Source of the DNA: Antedon mediterranea
Taxonomy: Eukaryota > Echinodermata > Crinoidea > Comatulida > Antedonidae
DNA length: 64,000 bases
Assembly (NCBI RefSeq): GCF_964355755.1
Contig: NC_092674.1
Span: 1,987,001 to 2,051,000 of the forward strand
Direction: 5' to 3'
Shown here: positions 33,690 through 46,800 of the stretch, in pieces
Layout of the letters: each line of letters starts with the position of its first letter
Numbering within the stretch: position 1 is the first letter of the stretch
Translations under genes and position numbers: made by a program
Notes under the pieces: generated by a model
Told to the model about the DNA's origin: nothing
Databases searched by the model: none
The model's input: only the letters and a program-made list of their open reading frames with translations

Positions 33690-34490
33690 TGATAATCTAT
33701 AAATAAAATCACTGTAATGAAGGTTTTCTGGTAGTTTGAATCAATGTTTGTCCGAGTTTATGAGGTCAAGTAGTATATGTATGAAACGCCATATGTGCCA
33801 AAATATCTATCTTTTTTACTATGGTAATATTGAGTCAAAACTCCATCTAGAACCTTGAATATGACTGGAATAGCGGTACTGTAAGTCTTTTTTGTGATAA
33901 GAGAAAAAAATTAATAAAATACTGACAACAAACTCTTCTGTATTGTTTAAACATTTAATATTATTATTGCTTAAAATAGCAGTTTCTATTTTTACCACAA
34001 TATATTGCACAATTTGTCTTTATAACAAATTTTAAATTAGAGCACCAGTCCCCAAGGTGTGACTTAAAAATAGCTTTACAAAGTCACTGGTGTGAACAAG
34101 CACCATACACCTACATATTCATGAATGTACAGTATCAACAACATTTTGTTACTACCAAATGCCTGTTCACATGTAACTTGATTATTTAACCAAAACATTT
34201 CAACATAATCATTTGTGTAAAATTATATTAAAATACCACCATATAAAATACTATTAACCCTAATATAGAAATTATAACCTTTATAATATTTTGTTCAAAA
34301 ATGGTTTAATTGAAGAATGCCCATATAAAATACCCTATATAATATTTTGTTCAAATAATTTACTTACATTACTAAAACATCACAGTTTATTTCAACCAAA
34401 CACCAGACGTCAAATACAACTGTTCTAAATGTTGCTGCCCTCAAGACATGGACAGTAGTACACTGGTCGTTAAGTATTGAGTAATATGAT
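33690..34490. other. Intergenic, no gene seen
   Basis: AT-rich sequence between the convergent FMO and transporter genes. No convincing exon; the only open frames are short and unsupported. Confidence 0.5.
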
Positions 34491-34862
34491 TATTAAGTAC
34501 ATGGTTTAGAGCACCGATATGGCCTTAATAATTAAATGACTGTACATGGTTACAGCACCTATATAACTTTAAAAATCCCAGAGCATCCATATTGCCTTAA
34601 TTATTGCATCACTGTACATGGTTAGAGTATCTCAATATGGCCTTAATAATCATAGGGCTGTACATGGTTAGAGCATCGATATAGCCTTAATAATCATAGG
34701 ACTGTCCATGGTTAGAGCATCGATATAGCCTTAATAATCATAGGACTGTCCATGGTTAGAGCATCGATATAGCCTTAATAATCATAGGACTGTCCATGGT
34801 TAGAGCATCGATATAGCCTTAATAATCATAGGACTGTACATGGTTAGAGAATCGATATAGCC
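34490..34862. repeat. 44-bp tandem repeat overlapping the transporter stop codon
   Basis: Units contain CATGGTTAGAGCATCGATAT and AGCCTTAATAATCATAGG. Four near-identical units sit next to the gene, decaying leftwards. The first unit is the end of the last transporter exon: its ATATCGATTCTCTAACCATG (minus strand) covers the final codons and the TAA at 34844-34846. Confidence 0.85.
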
Positions 34863-37800
34863 TCAACTATGGCAAATCCAACAGCAAAGATAAAGAAGGC
34901 AGCCATCACATACTGTAAATAATATAACATTTCAGGTAGCTTCCAAGGTGTGTTTATATTCCTAAGAATAAAAGCATAATAAATAAGCTTTAGAAATCAA
35001 ATCAAAGTAAATTACATATATTTAACATATTCTGGTTGCAATCCCATTTTTAGAGGGAAAAGTCACCAAAAAGAATCTTAAGCCTGTCGCACACTAGAAC
35101 TGGCACGAGTAACACTTGGCTCACTAAAAAATTTGCCGCAAACTGTGATCGCGTTCTATCGGACGCACACTAATTCTCCGGCGCACACTGTGAGTCAAGT
35201 GTTACTCGTGCCAGTTGGCTCAGTTGAGTGTGCGCCGGGCTTTAGAGATATGCAATAAAAACATATTTAACCTATATTTTTCTTTTCTGCTTCCCTGTAT
35301 CATTAGAAAAACGAACAAACCCAGCTCAATATTCAATAAGGCAGATGAAAAGAACTCCAAGATGTTAACAAAGCCCTGAAAATAACAAAATATTATGTTA
35401 TTGTATTCTATCATATCATATCATACCATTTATTTCGTCAGTACAAAAAAAAAAGAACAATACAAAAGTAAATCAATGAGGCCGGAAAACCTAAAAGTTA
35501 TAAATAAAAATAACCGTCGAGAGGCTCTCCACATCGAAATACTTACATAAAATGAATAATACATGCACAGTTTATTTCAAGAAACAATATTATTTTACAA
35601 CTTTATATTCAAAATATATTAAGCAATATTTTTGTTAATGTCCTTATTTTGTTTTGTTCCTTACCGTTGGATTTGTCATACACACAACACAAATGATGGC
35701 ATATATCATAAGGAACACTACAGGTTGGAAAACTCTGAAAAAAAATTAACACTTTGTTTATTAAAACTATTAGAACAAGTCACTTTAGTTTAGCATACAT
35801 TAAATTTAGATTTTTTTAAATGAAATGTACACTGTATGGTTTAACAACATTCCCTACATTAATAGCTAAAGAGAATTTGACAGGATTTGAACCCACGATT
35901 CTGGGTTTACAAGGCAAGCACCACTAAGTATTATACAGTAGCATCATGGAAGAGTAAAATCACACTCTTAACTTCTCTTAATTTTACTCTTCCCTGGTAG
36001 CATCTAATTTTTTTTAAATTAGCTGGGCTATATTGAAGTGAAACAAGTAAATGAAATACCTTAATTGCGTTACTCTGTGAAGTTTGTTAATTGCCTCATT
36101 ATCAGAAGACGTCTTCTTTCCAATCGTAGCCTCCAGTACACCTCCCACTAACAAGAAATCAAACATTCAAATTTATAAACTTCGACATTATTTGCAAATA
36201 CATTGAATACATCATCAACAAAAAAGAATTGTTTATATTTGCATACATACACATGTAATTATTATTTGCATACATACACATGTATTTAACATTTGCATAC
36301 ATACACATGTGTTTTATATTTGCATACATACACATGTATTTAATATTTGCATACATACACATGTGTTTCATATTTGCATACATACACATGTATTTAATAT
36401 TTGCATACATACACATGTATTTAATATTTGCATACATACACATCAATTTAATATTTGCATACATACACATGTGTTTCATATTTGCATACATACACATGTT
36501 TCATATTTGCATACATACACATGTGTTTCATATTTGCATACATACACATGTTTCATATTTGAATACATACACATGTATTTAATATTTGCATACATATACA
36601 TGTGTTTAATATTTGCATACATACACATGTGTTTCATTGCTGTGCCGTAAGTGAGGTAGGACACTGTCACGCTTACAGCTATAAATATCTGAATAGATTC
36701 TCCAATCCAACTAAATTCTGGAAAATCCTCAAGAATTATCTGAAAAAATCAATTATTTTTCTATTGTCAACTATCAGCCTAAAATTTAAAAATATTAAGC
36801 CAAAATATTAAGCCTAAATATTGAGTTATAAATATGATGGTATACACCTGAGAGCGCCTAGAATACAGTTCCAGGTAAAATGATGATATACTGTACATCC
36901 CTCAAAATCAAAAGAAAATACAAATCAATTACAATTTTACTTACAGAAGTCAATGGAACTGTAGCAATTTCACCAATTTCTTTTGATCTTTATCAAAATG
37001 TAAAATAAATCAAATTCAACATCAAACAAATCAAATCCATTTCAATTTATCTAATCCCAAATTTACATTCATAAAGCTATGTTATCTAAAACAGTATCAT
37101 AAACTATGTAATTGTTAATGTCTGTCTACACTATCAAAAATAATGTGATGTGCCCAAATATGGTAGTGATATGACATCATCATGCCCAGGATGGATTGAA
37201 GGAGGGAAAATAAAATTAAGTTAAGCACTTCATTTCACTACTTTTGGTAGTCTTTTACGGTATTTCAAAATCCTGGATCCGTCACTGGTGCCCAAATGTG
37301 TGAACATCATTTTTTTGTCACATAAAGTTTGATAGTGTAGACAGAGCTTTAAGGGTAAGAAATGACTATTTCACCTCTCTAATGAGTAGTTTGAGCATGA
37401 TGACAAGATGGTTGGCAATGGATGTTGCGTTGTCTCATTAACTACGACTGAATACATCGGAGAACATTCTGAATCAGTCTGAGGTACAATACGAAGAACT
37501 GCTAGCACCCTGTTGGTCAAAATATATGTGTTGTTTGTAAACATTGTTATTAATATAAATACAGTAACGTAGCCACAAGATATGGGGTTGTGCGGTTTTC
37601 ACAAGAAAATGGAACAATCAAACCAACCATGCAACATCAAAGACAATGAAAACACTGCTTGTGTTGTGTCAGATGTAAGAACTTCAGAAATAGTAGTTTT
37701 CATTTTCATTTTGTTTTGCTTTACTTGTTTCTCCACACTTCAACCATTCAAAAGTACAATATATTTTTATACATAAGAACAAAAAAACAAATACACCTGC

Positions 37801-40800
37801 ATACTGGAGGTCAAACAAACAAATGACCTGACCTGACCTTGAACTATATCATATGTCGTAAATTTGCTACAGATTGTATTACATCTAATAAATTCAAGGA
37901 TTGGTTTATTAGAAATCCTGAGCTTTCTGTTAGACTTAGGAAAAGAAAAGAATTTGTTGAGCCCCTATGTAAAACAAACCGATACTATAATAGCCCTATG
38001 CTTTATCTTACACGCCTCCTTAATGAGAGATACAGTAGGTTTTAACTCAGTAAAACTAAAGACATTTTTTGAAGATGTATAAATAAATTAAACATAATAT
38101 GTGAATATGTACAAATAAAATACTACTGTAAATAACTTAATAACTCCATAATTTTCAAATTTTCTAATTTTATCAAATTTCATAATCTTGTAAATAAATA
38201 ATGAATTTCCATATTTCCCTTATTTAATTAAATTTTTAAATTTGTAGATAAATTTTAGCTAAATTTGTATTTTTATGTATTTTTCTTGTGCAATATGTTT
38301 GATTCCACTTTATTTGTTCTTTGATTTCTATGTGCACTTTATATTCTGTTTTATGCCTGTTTTAAATGTTTTTATATAGTATCATGTAATTCATGCAATA
38401 AAATGAAATGAAATGAAAAAATTGTACAAATTGCAAACATACAATCACACTTACCACAGAACATTAAGCACCATGCACGTTGTCAACGCACTAAATGAAG
38501 CCAAAAAGAAACACCTTACCTGAAAGAAGGCAAAAAACATGGGTTTCAGATGCTAATAATTGAACAGTGTTACGGTGTTATGGACCTATTTATACTCCTG
38601 GGTGAGGGGGAAATACAAACAGACAGCTTACCTGTTATGGATCTATTTATACTCCTGGGTGAGGGGGAAATACAAACAGACAGCTTACCTGTTATGGATC
38701 TATTTATACTCCTGGGTGAGGGGGAAATACAAACAGACAGCTTACCTGTTATGGACCTATTTATACTCCTGGGTGAGGGGGAAATACAAACAGACAGCTT
38801 ACCTGTTATGGATCTATTTATACTCCTGGGTGAGGGGGAAATACAAACAGACAGCTTACCTGTTATGGACCTATTTATACTCCTGGGTGAGGGGGAAATA
38901 CAAACAGACAGCTTACCTGTTATGGACCTATTTATACTCCTGGGTGAGGGGGAAATACAAACAGACAGCTTACCTGTTATGGATCTATTTATACTCCTGG
39001 GTGAGGGGGAAATACAAACAGACAGCTTACCTGTTATGGATCTATTTATACTCCTGGGTGAGGGGGAAATACAAACAGACAGCTTACCTGTTATGGACCT
39101 ATTTATACTCCTGGGTGAGGGGGAAATACAAACAGACAGCTTACCTGTTATGGATCTATTTATACTCCTGGGTGAGGGGGAAATACAAACAGACAGCTTA
39201 CCTGTTATGGACCTATTTATACTCCTGGGTGAGGGGGAAATACAAACAGACAGCTTACCTGTTATGGATCTATTTATACTCCTGGGTGAGGGGGAAATAC
39301 AAACAGACAGCTTACCTGTTATGGACCTATTTATACTCCTGGGTGAGGAGGAAATACAACTTACCTGTTCTTTAACAGGTTCAACCTTACTGTATAGAAT
39401 AGGAAGGATATTTATAACACCACCTGAAAAAGAAAAGAAATAAAGTGTTTATCATAGTCTTAGTAGTACATATATCATAATGTATAATGTGCCCAAATAT
39501 GGTAGTGTAATGGCCAAATATGGTAGTGTAATGGTCAATTATGGTAGTGTAATGGTCAATTATGGTAGTGTAATGGTCAATTATGGTAGTGTAATGGTCA
39601 AATATGGTAGTGTAATGGTCAAATATGGTAGTGTAATGGTCAAATATGGTAGTGTAATGGTCAAATATGGTAGTGTAATGGTCAAATATGGTAGTGTAAT
39701 GGTCAATTATGGTAGTGATATGGGCACATCACATTGTCACATAAAGTATTATTTAATAAAGTAGCAGAAGCTGATTTATTTTGGTCTTGTTTGTCATATT
39801 TGTTAATGAAGTTTCTATTATTTTATGAATAAAATAAAATAAAATTAATGAAGTTTTTTCAAGTAGAGTATTTACACATCAATATGTTAATTAAATTTAA
39901 AAAATGAGTGATAACATACATTAACATGCTCACCTATTTCTATAAAGCCTTGTTTACACTATCAAACTTTATGACAATGTGATATGCCCATATATGGACA
40001 TGATGATGTCATATCACCACCTTATTTGACCATATCACTACCATTTGGGCACATCACACATTTTTTGTCAAAGTAGTTTGATAGTGTAGACAGCTTAGCG
40101 TCAAAAGTACTATACTTTGTCTAGAGGGCGCTTTAAAATTATTAAGATTGACGAGGTATATTCAGAGCGTCATTTCGACGATCGAGCATTCTCTACTTCT
40201 ACGGAGCGCCATGTATGCCTTTATTTACTTCCGAAATAGAAATAGTACTACGGTAACGGTTCAGTGCACCAAATTTAGCACCAGTGGAGCACAGTGATAT
40301 AAAATAGAAATAAGTCAAACTTTATGACAATGTGATATGCCTATATATGGACATGATGATGATGTCATATCACCACCTTATTTGGGCATATCACTACTAT
40401 ATTTGGGCACATCACACATTTTTTGTCAAAGTAGTTTGATAGTGTAGAGAGAGCTTTAGACTACAGCTTCTTGTTGTACTTTAACATATTTATTATTATA
40501 GAAACTATTTAAAGATGTATTGTCCCTTGAAACACAAAAAAATGAAGGTCAAAATATTCTAAATTTAAAGTGGCCATATCAAAGTAATATTAAAGTTATT
40601 CACTTTAAGTCAAAAATTTGAGCCAAAAACAACAAGTTTACGTAATTAACAGGTAAATTAGTTTGATTACATTTCATCTGGAAAATCGTCACGAGCGAAA
40701 GTAAACAAAGATTTCAAACCATGAGTACGCACTATGCATATGCTAAATTAGGATTGTTTACAACTCGTCACGGTTAAGAAGGTATTTTCACACAGATCAT

Positions 40801-43800
40801 GAGGAAGTTTTATGATTATGCATACAGAGTAGCCAAACAAGCGCGTTTCATTATGGGATTTGTTTTGATTGAAAACTTTGACTGGAAGTCAAAGTTATTT
40901 TTTTAACAAAAAAACTTCTGTATTTCAGTTAAAATTTTTTTTTTTTCGAAAAATTTTTGGTGATAGTTAATAACTATTATGATACTTCAAAATGACCCAC
41001 CTTTTTTCGAAATCTTTAATTTTTTATTTTTTTGGAATTAGTCAAAGGGACAATACATCTTTAAATTATAATATGTACCTAAAGCAACCGTTCCCATGAG
41101 AAAGGATGAGCCTATTTTACTGAAGTCATTAGTAATAGGGTTGCCCACCTCAGCACCAACTCCAGTCGTGGCTATCACCTGCAATAACAAAAACAACAAC
41201 TTGACTGCAATGACAACTCCTATTCAGTGAGGGGACAATCTACAGATGACACTTTGTTGGGTCTCAAAGGTGTCTCTAAGGCTTAGTTTCCACTAGAGAT
41301 GCAACACAAGGACGTAGCTCAACGTAAGTGAGTTGACCAATCACAAGCGATGGATTATTCGAACTGTCGCTTGTCATTGGTCAACACGCTTACATTGCGC
41401 TTGCGTTGCGTCATAGTGGGAACAAAGATTTAATAGGTGTTCTACTGTATATGCCAACACACAATTTATCAGCGATGTTATTAAACAAATAGATTACATA
41501 CCACTGCTACTAGAACACCACCTTTGAAGAGTGTCATCACTGATATAGTGACTTTGATTAAATCTCCCAGAAACACAATACTTAAGGCTAGCAACCAGAT
41601 GTAGAATGGGATTACATTCACATAATTCCTAGTAATCAAATATTATATAATGAAGTTAAATAAATTTGTATATGTCTTTGTACAGTATACTAAGTAGAAA
41701 GCCAGATCAACTGGAGAAGTGCTCAATACCATGGGTAGAGCTTAATACAATATAATACAATTGTTGTACAGTATATGTATTTGTTGACGAATTAAAACAC
41801 AGTGAATTATATAGACATACATATATAGAACATTGCATTGTGTTATTGAACTGGCTTATAAGATAGATTTAAACATTACGGTGTTTAAATATATGGGACT
41901 ACAATCAGCTACGAGCTACGCTAAGTGGAACCATTGGTACTATGTTAGTTTTCCAGTTGAACATTGAATTATCTATCATACAACTTCACAATTTTGACAA
42001 CATCATCTTTGAATTGTAGGCCTACTGACTATTATGTATATACCGTAAGCAATTTATTTGGTCAAACCAATGAAAAATGGTTTAAAATTAGCTTAACTTG
42101 TCAAATAAATGAAATAGAAATAGAAATAGAAATTGCAGTTTGTAGTGGGTTTGTATTTGTTATTCTCAAGAATGTGGTATGGTGAGGAGGGAGGACTTAC
42201 TCTATTCTGAAGAGCTGTGCAAAGGCTTCACTCCCAGCCAATGAGAAACCAATAATGGCTGCCATGCTATAAAGATAAAATAATTATTCTTTGCTTTAAT
42301 TTTATATCTTTTAAAAAATCATATTATATATTATACATTGTATATCCAATCCTATGATATCCTGATCAACATTTATTGGTTAAATAATTACAACTTTAAA
42401 AGTATTGTATTGACTGCCATGTCAAATGACTACTGTTGTGGAAGGAAAGGAACACCATAAAAATTCTTTTAAAATTAACATTTCGCAAACTTTACAAGAC
42501 CCATTTGACATACTACGCAATCCTGTGTATAGCAACATTGAAGGACTGAAATTCATTCATCTTTTTTGTTTTTTTTTAGTCTAACACTAACAGTGTACTT
42601 TAGGTATGACTATGATCTGCTAAATCTCTGTAAATTCAACTTAATTATTTGCCAAATAATTGCTCACAAAACTAGCAAAGGTTTGTTTGTGGATAAAAAG
42701 GTAAATTTGGAGTGCTTCATGGGTAGAAATCAACCACCTACTGCGACGGTTGTTGAATGATGCAATTACTATTTTGCAATGCATCGACTTAGTTTGCGTA
42801 ATGTTAATTTAAACAACAAACGGTACAATAAAACTCACAGAAGAAAGAACACAGATGCATCAAAGGGAATCCATAAATAATGCGGAAGGTACAATATACA
42901 CATACTGTGCAGATTTATTACGTTATCACTTTCTTCGTATCTTCTAATTTTACGGTTGACACCTAGGTAATGTGAACAATATTATTTTCAGTCAGTACAG
43001 TACTTTTGATGCTTAAGCTCTGTCTACACTATCAAACTATTTTGACGAAAAAGTGTGATGTGCCCAAATATAGTAGTGCTATGCCTAAATATAAATATAT
43101 AGTATTATGACATCATCATTTCCATGGGTACACCACATTTATTTGTCACATAAAGTTTGACAGTGTAGACTTTTAGACTGTAGAGTTTTATAGAATCTTT
43201 GTGAATAATGTACCATTGGATATCCACTGTTCTCTTCCTTTCTCTGACAACATCAACATCATTTGCAATCAATTTTCTGTTGAATTACAAACTACAATAT
43301 TTTTAAATTAATTTTATTTAATTTTTTTTTTTTATTTAATTTTTTTTTTATGGAAAACAAATTAACAGATACACATTTTGCTGTTGCATTATATTTTTCA
43401 ATGCAGCATTATTTTTTGTTTAAATTCTTGTTCTATGTGTGTACAGTAGTGGTGTAACTTGACAACAAACATGCAGGAATTTTACAATGATAAAAAAGAA
43501 AAAAAAATGAATTACTACTGACTACACTGTAAATATTATATAATGCTTTGGACTTACAAATGCGAGAATAGTAGTGTATCATTGGCCGTTACCAACACTG
43601 GCGATTGAAGAAACAAATGGGCAAGGGTGTGCAGGCTAGCCGACACACTTCTCTTGGCAATAGAGGGCGCCGCACTTGATGGATCCTCAATGGATACGAT
43701 GTCTCAAAATCAAATAGAGCAGATAAATTTTATTATTATTATATTTTAAAATTAATTATAAATTAGCCTAATTTGCTTTTTATTAGTCCAAATGCAATTA

Positions 43801-46800
43801 AGCACCAATGAATTAGCATGTGCTTCTTGTTGTTAAATTCATCTGGTTTTATAAACTATACCTATTTTCCTTGGGGTAAAAGTGGATTTTGATAGACTGG
43901 CTAACCAAGAGAAGTTTTGCTCGCAAACAAGAATTAGTAAGTAGGAAGTAGAACCCCTATTAAGGGGACACCCTTTGGGACCAAACGAAGTGTCACTGTT
44001 AGGGGTTGGATGGCCGTAACAGTAAAATTTGTTTTCTTGTTTGTTTCACCGGAAACTGTTCCCTTAGTAAAAGTGTCCCTTAAATAGAGGTGTCCTCTTA
44101 GTAGAAGTGTCTCTTGAATAGGGTGTCCCCTGAATAGAGGTGTCCCTTGAATAGGTGTCCTCTTAGTAGAGGTGTCCCCTAAAGCTTGGTTCCCACTGCA
44201 GACAAAATGCCAGCACTAGGACGCAATGCAAGCTAGTTGACCAATGACAAGCGACAGTTTGAATAACCCATTGCTGGTGATTGGTCAACTCACTTGCGTT
44301 ATGCTTACATCCTTGCGTTGCTTCCTAGTGAGAACCAATCTTTAGACGTGTCCCAAAGCAGGGTTTTCACTGTATTAATCAAGTCTAGACTATAAAACTG
44401 AGTGTACGTTAAACCCTCTTACCATCTGCAGCCTGTTCACCATTCTCATCTTCCTTCTCATCGTCATCATCCTCACTATGTAACTCATTCAATGGAACAG
44501 CCTCAAGATCTTTCTAAATATCAAAATAGTACATGAGTACACAGTGTCATACAAGAGTGTGGTTGGAAAGCAATTTTACAATATAATGTATAACAACACT
44601 GACTTCACTAGTATTTAAAACTATGGAAACATTCATTAGGAATAATATAATGGATTATATGGAAAGCAACAATTTGTTCACCAAAAGTCAACATGGTTTT
44701 CGGCCGGGTAGGTCATGTAATACAGCACTACTAGAAGCGATAAATCAGTGGACCAAATGGTTAGATGAAGGTTCGAGTTTCGATTGCGTTTTCTTGGACT
44801 TCAAGAAAGCTTTTGATAGCGTTCCACATAAGATTAATCAACAAGCTGAAATCATATGGTATAGGAGGAAACTTAGTGCAGTGGATAGAGGCGTTTCTTA
44901 CTAATAGATCACAGGTAGTTGTTGTAAATGGTGTTAGGTCAAACAGCAAAAGAGTAACAAGTGGAATACCTCAAGGAAGTGTTCTAGGACCACTGCTCTT
45001 CAACTTGTATATCAACGACCTTCCTGATCAAATCGATTCCGAGATAACAATTTTTGCTGATGACACCAAGATTTTTAGAAAAATAAATAATTTAGATGAT
45101 ACCAAAAAGTTACAAGATGACATTGACAAGCTGTTTAAATGGTCTATAAAATGGCAACTACCGTAAAAATCTAGTGCCATGCATTTTGGTAGGAAGAACA
45201 TTACATTTCAATACAAAATGGGCCATGCAGAAAACAAGAAACTGCTACAATAGGTCTCCAAAATGACAGATCTCGGGGTCGTAATTGACGATAAATTAAC
45301 TTTCGAATCCCATGTGGCTCAAGTTGCTATGAAAGCAAATCAAAAGCTGGGCATCATATATAGGTCTTTTGATTATTTATCCTGTCACTCCTTATCTCTT
45401 CTGTACAAATCGATTGTAAGAGTAAGACCATCCATGGAATATTGCAGTACTGTTTGGCAGCATGTTATTTTGAAGGAATCTGATAAGTTGGAAAAGGTTC
45501 AACAGCGTGCATCAAGAATGATAGCAGATTTATATCAGTATGAGTACAGTCAACGGCTTTCCAAAATGCACCTTCCTACTCTAGAATACAGAAGATTGAG
45601 ATCCGCAATGATTCAAGTATTCAAAATGTTCTACGGTTTCACTAAATGTAACAATGAGGATTTTTTTAGGTTAACCACTTAAGTGAGTAAACCTCGTACT
45701 CACTTAAGGATACGGCAGAAATTTTTTACAAACTCTATTATCGACACATGGAACAACTTGCCTCAGGATGTAATAAAAGCTGCAAATGTTAATCAATTTA
45801 AAAACCGACTAGAAAAGTTTTGGAAACACCACCCACTAAAGTTTTCCCCATAATGATAGAACATGTAATAGAATATACCGGAGGGACACACAAGCATTGC
45901 TTTAGATGTCCAAGATCAAGGTAAATCAAGGTAAAAACACTTACCTGTGAACTATTGAGCAGATAGGATTGAGCTTTTTGAAGCAAGTCTACAAAGAATA
46001 GAAGCCCAAGAGCCTAGGGAGTAAGAAAATACAACAAATTAAGAAGAAAGACCAACAGCCTAGGGAGCAAGAAAATACAACAAAAAAATTATGAAGAAAG
46101 ACCAACAGCCTAGGGAGCAAAAAAATACCACAGATTAAGAAGAAAAAACCAAGAGCTTAGGGAGACAAACAAATTACATCAATCATTTATAATAATTATG
46201 GTTTCTTGTTCAAAATTTGATTTATTTATAGATGAAATAGATAAAATATGATTTAGATATAGATGATAGGGTGATAGAAATGTTGTGTTGTGTTTATGAC
46301 ATAATGATGCTGACTTTGTAAAAAAAATAATGTTAATGATGATTTTGATATGATTATATAACGTACCTGCATTACATAACCCAACAAGAATGACACAAGG
46401 AATGGCGTGAACCCAGACTCCCCTGCAGTAACTGGTAATCCTAAAACAATAATTACAAAAAAAACACTTTTATTCAAAATTAAAATTTTTATAAACATGC
46501 ATTTTCATTAAAAAAAACAATACAAAAATAATATTAAAAAGTTTTTTTTTATGAAATATATTTTTTATTAAACTGTTTAATATTAATTTTAATTTTAAAA
46601 TGATGACAGAAGTTATTTAATACAAACCTAATATTCCAGTCCCCAAAATGGAAGCTATGGTCACAAAATCTGCAAGAAAAAAAAAATCAATGAAATGAAG
46701 GGTTATATATTGTTTAATAATTAATTAATATGTTAAATGCACTTTAAAAAAAGATTTGTTTTTACAACGAAAAGTATAGGGCCTAGGCACGGAAATACTT

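Noticed and set aside
38550-39443. 297- and 271-codon open frames on the plus strand
   Set aside because: They consist of one 19-residue unit repeated; the 57-bp period keeps any frame open. The array is inside a minus-strand intron.
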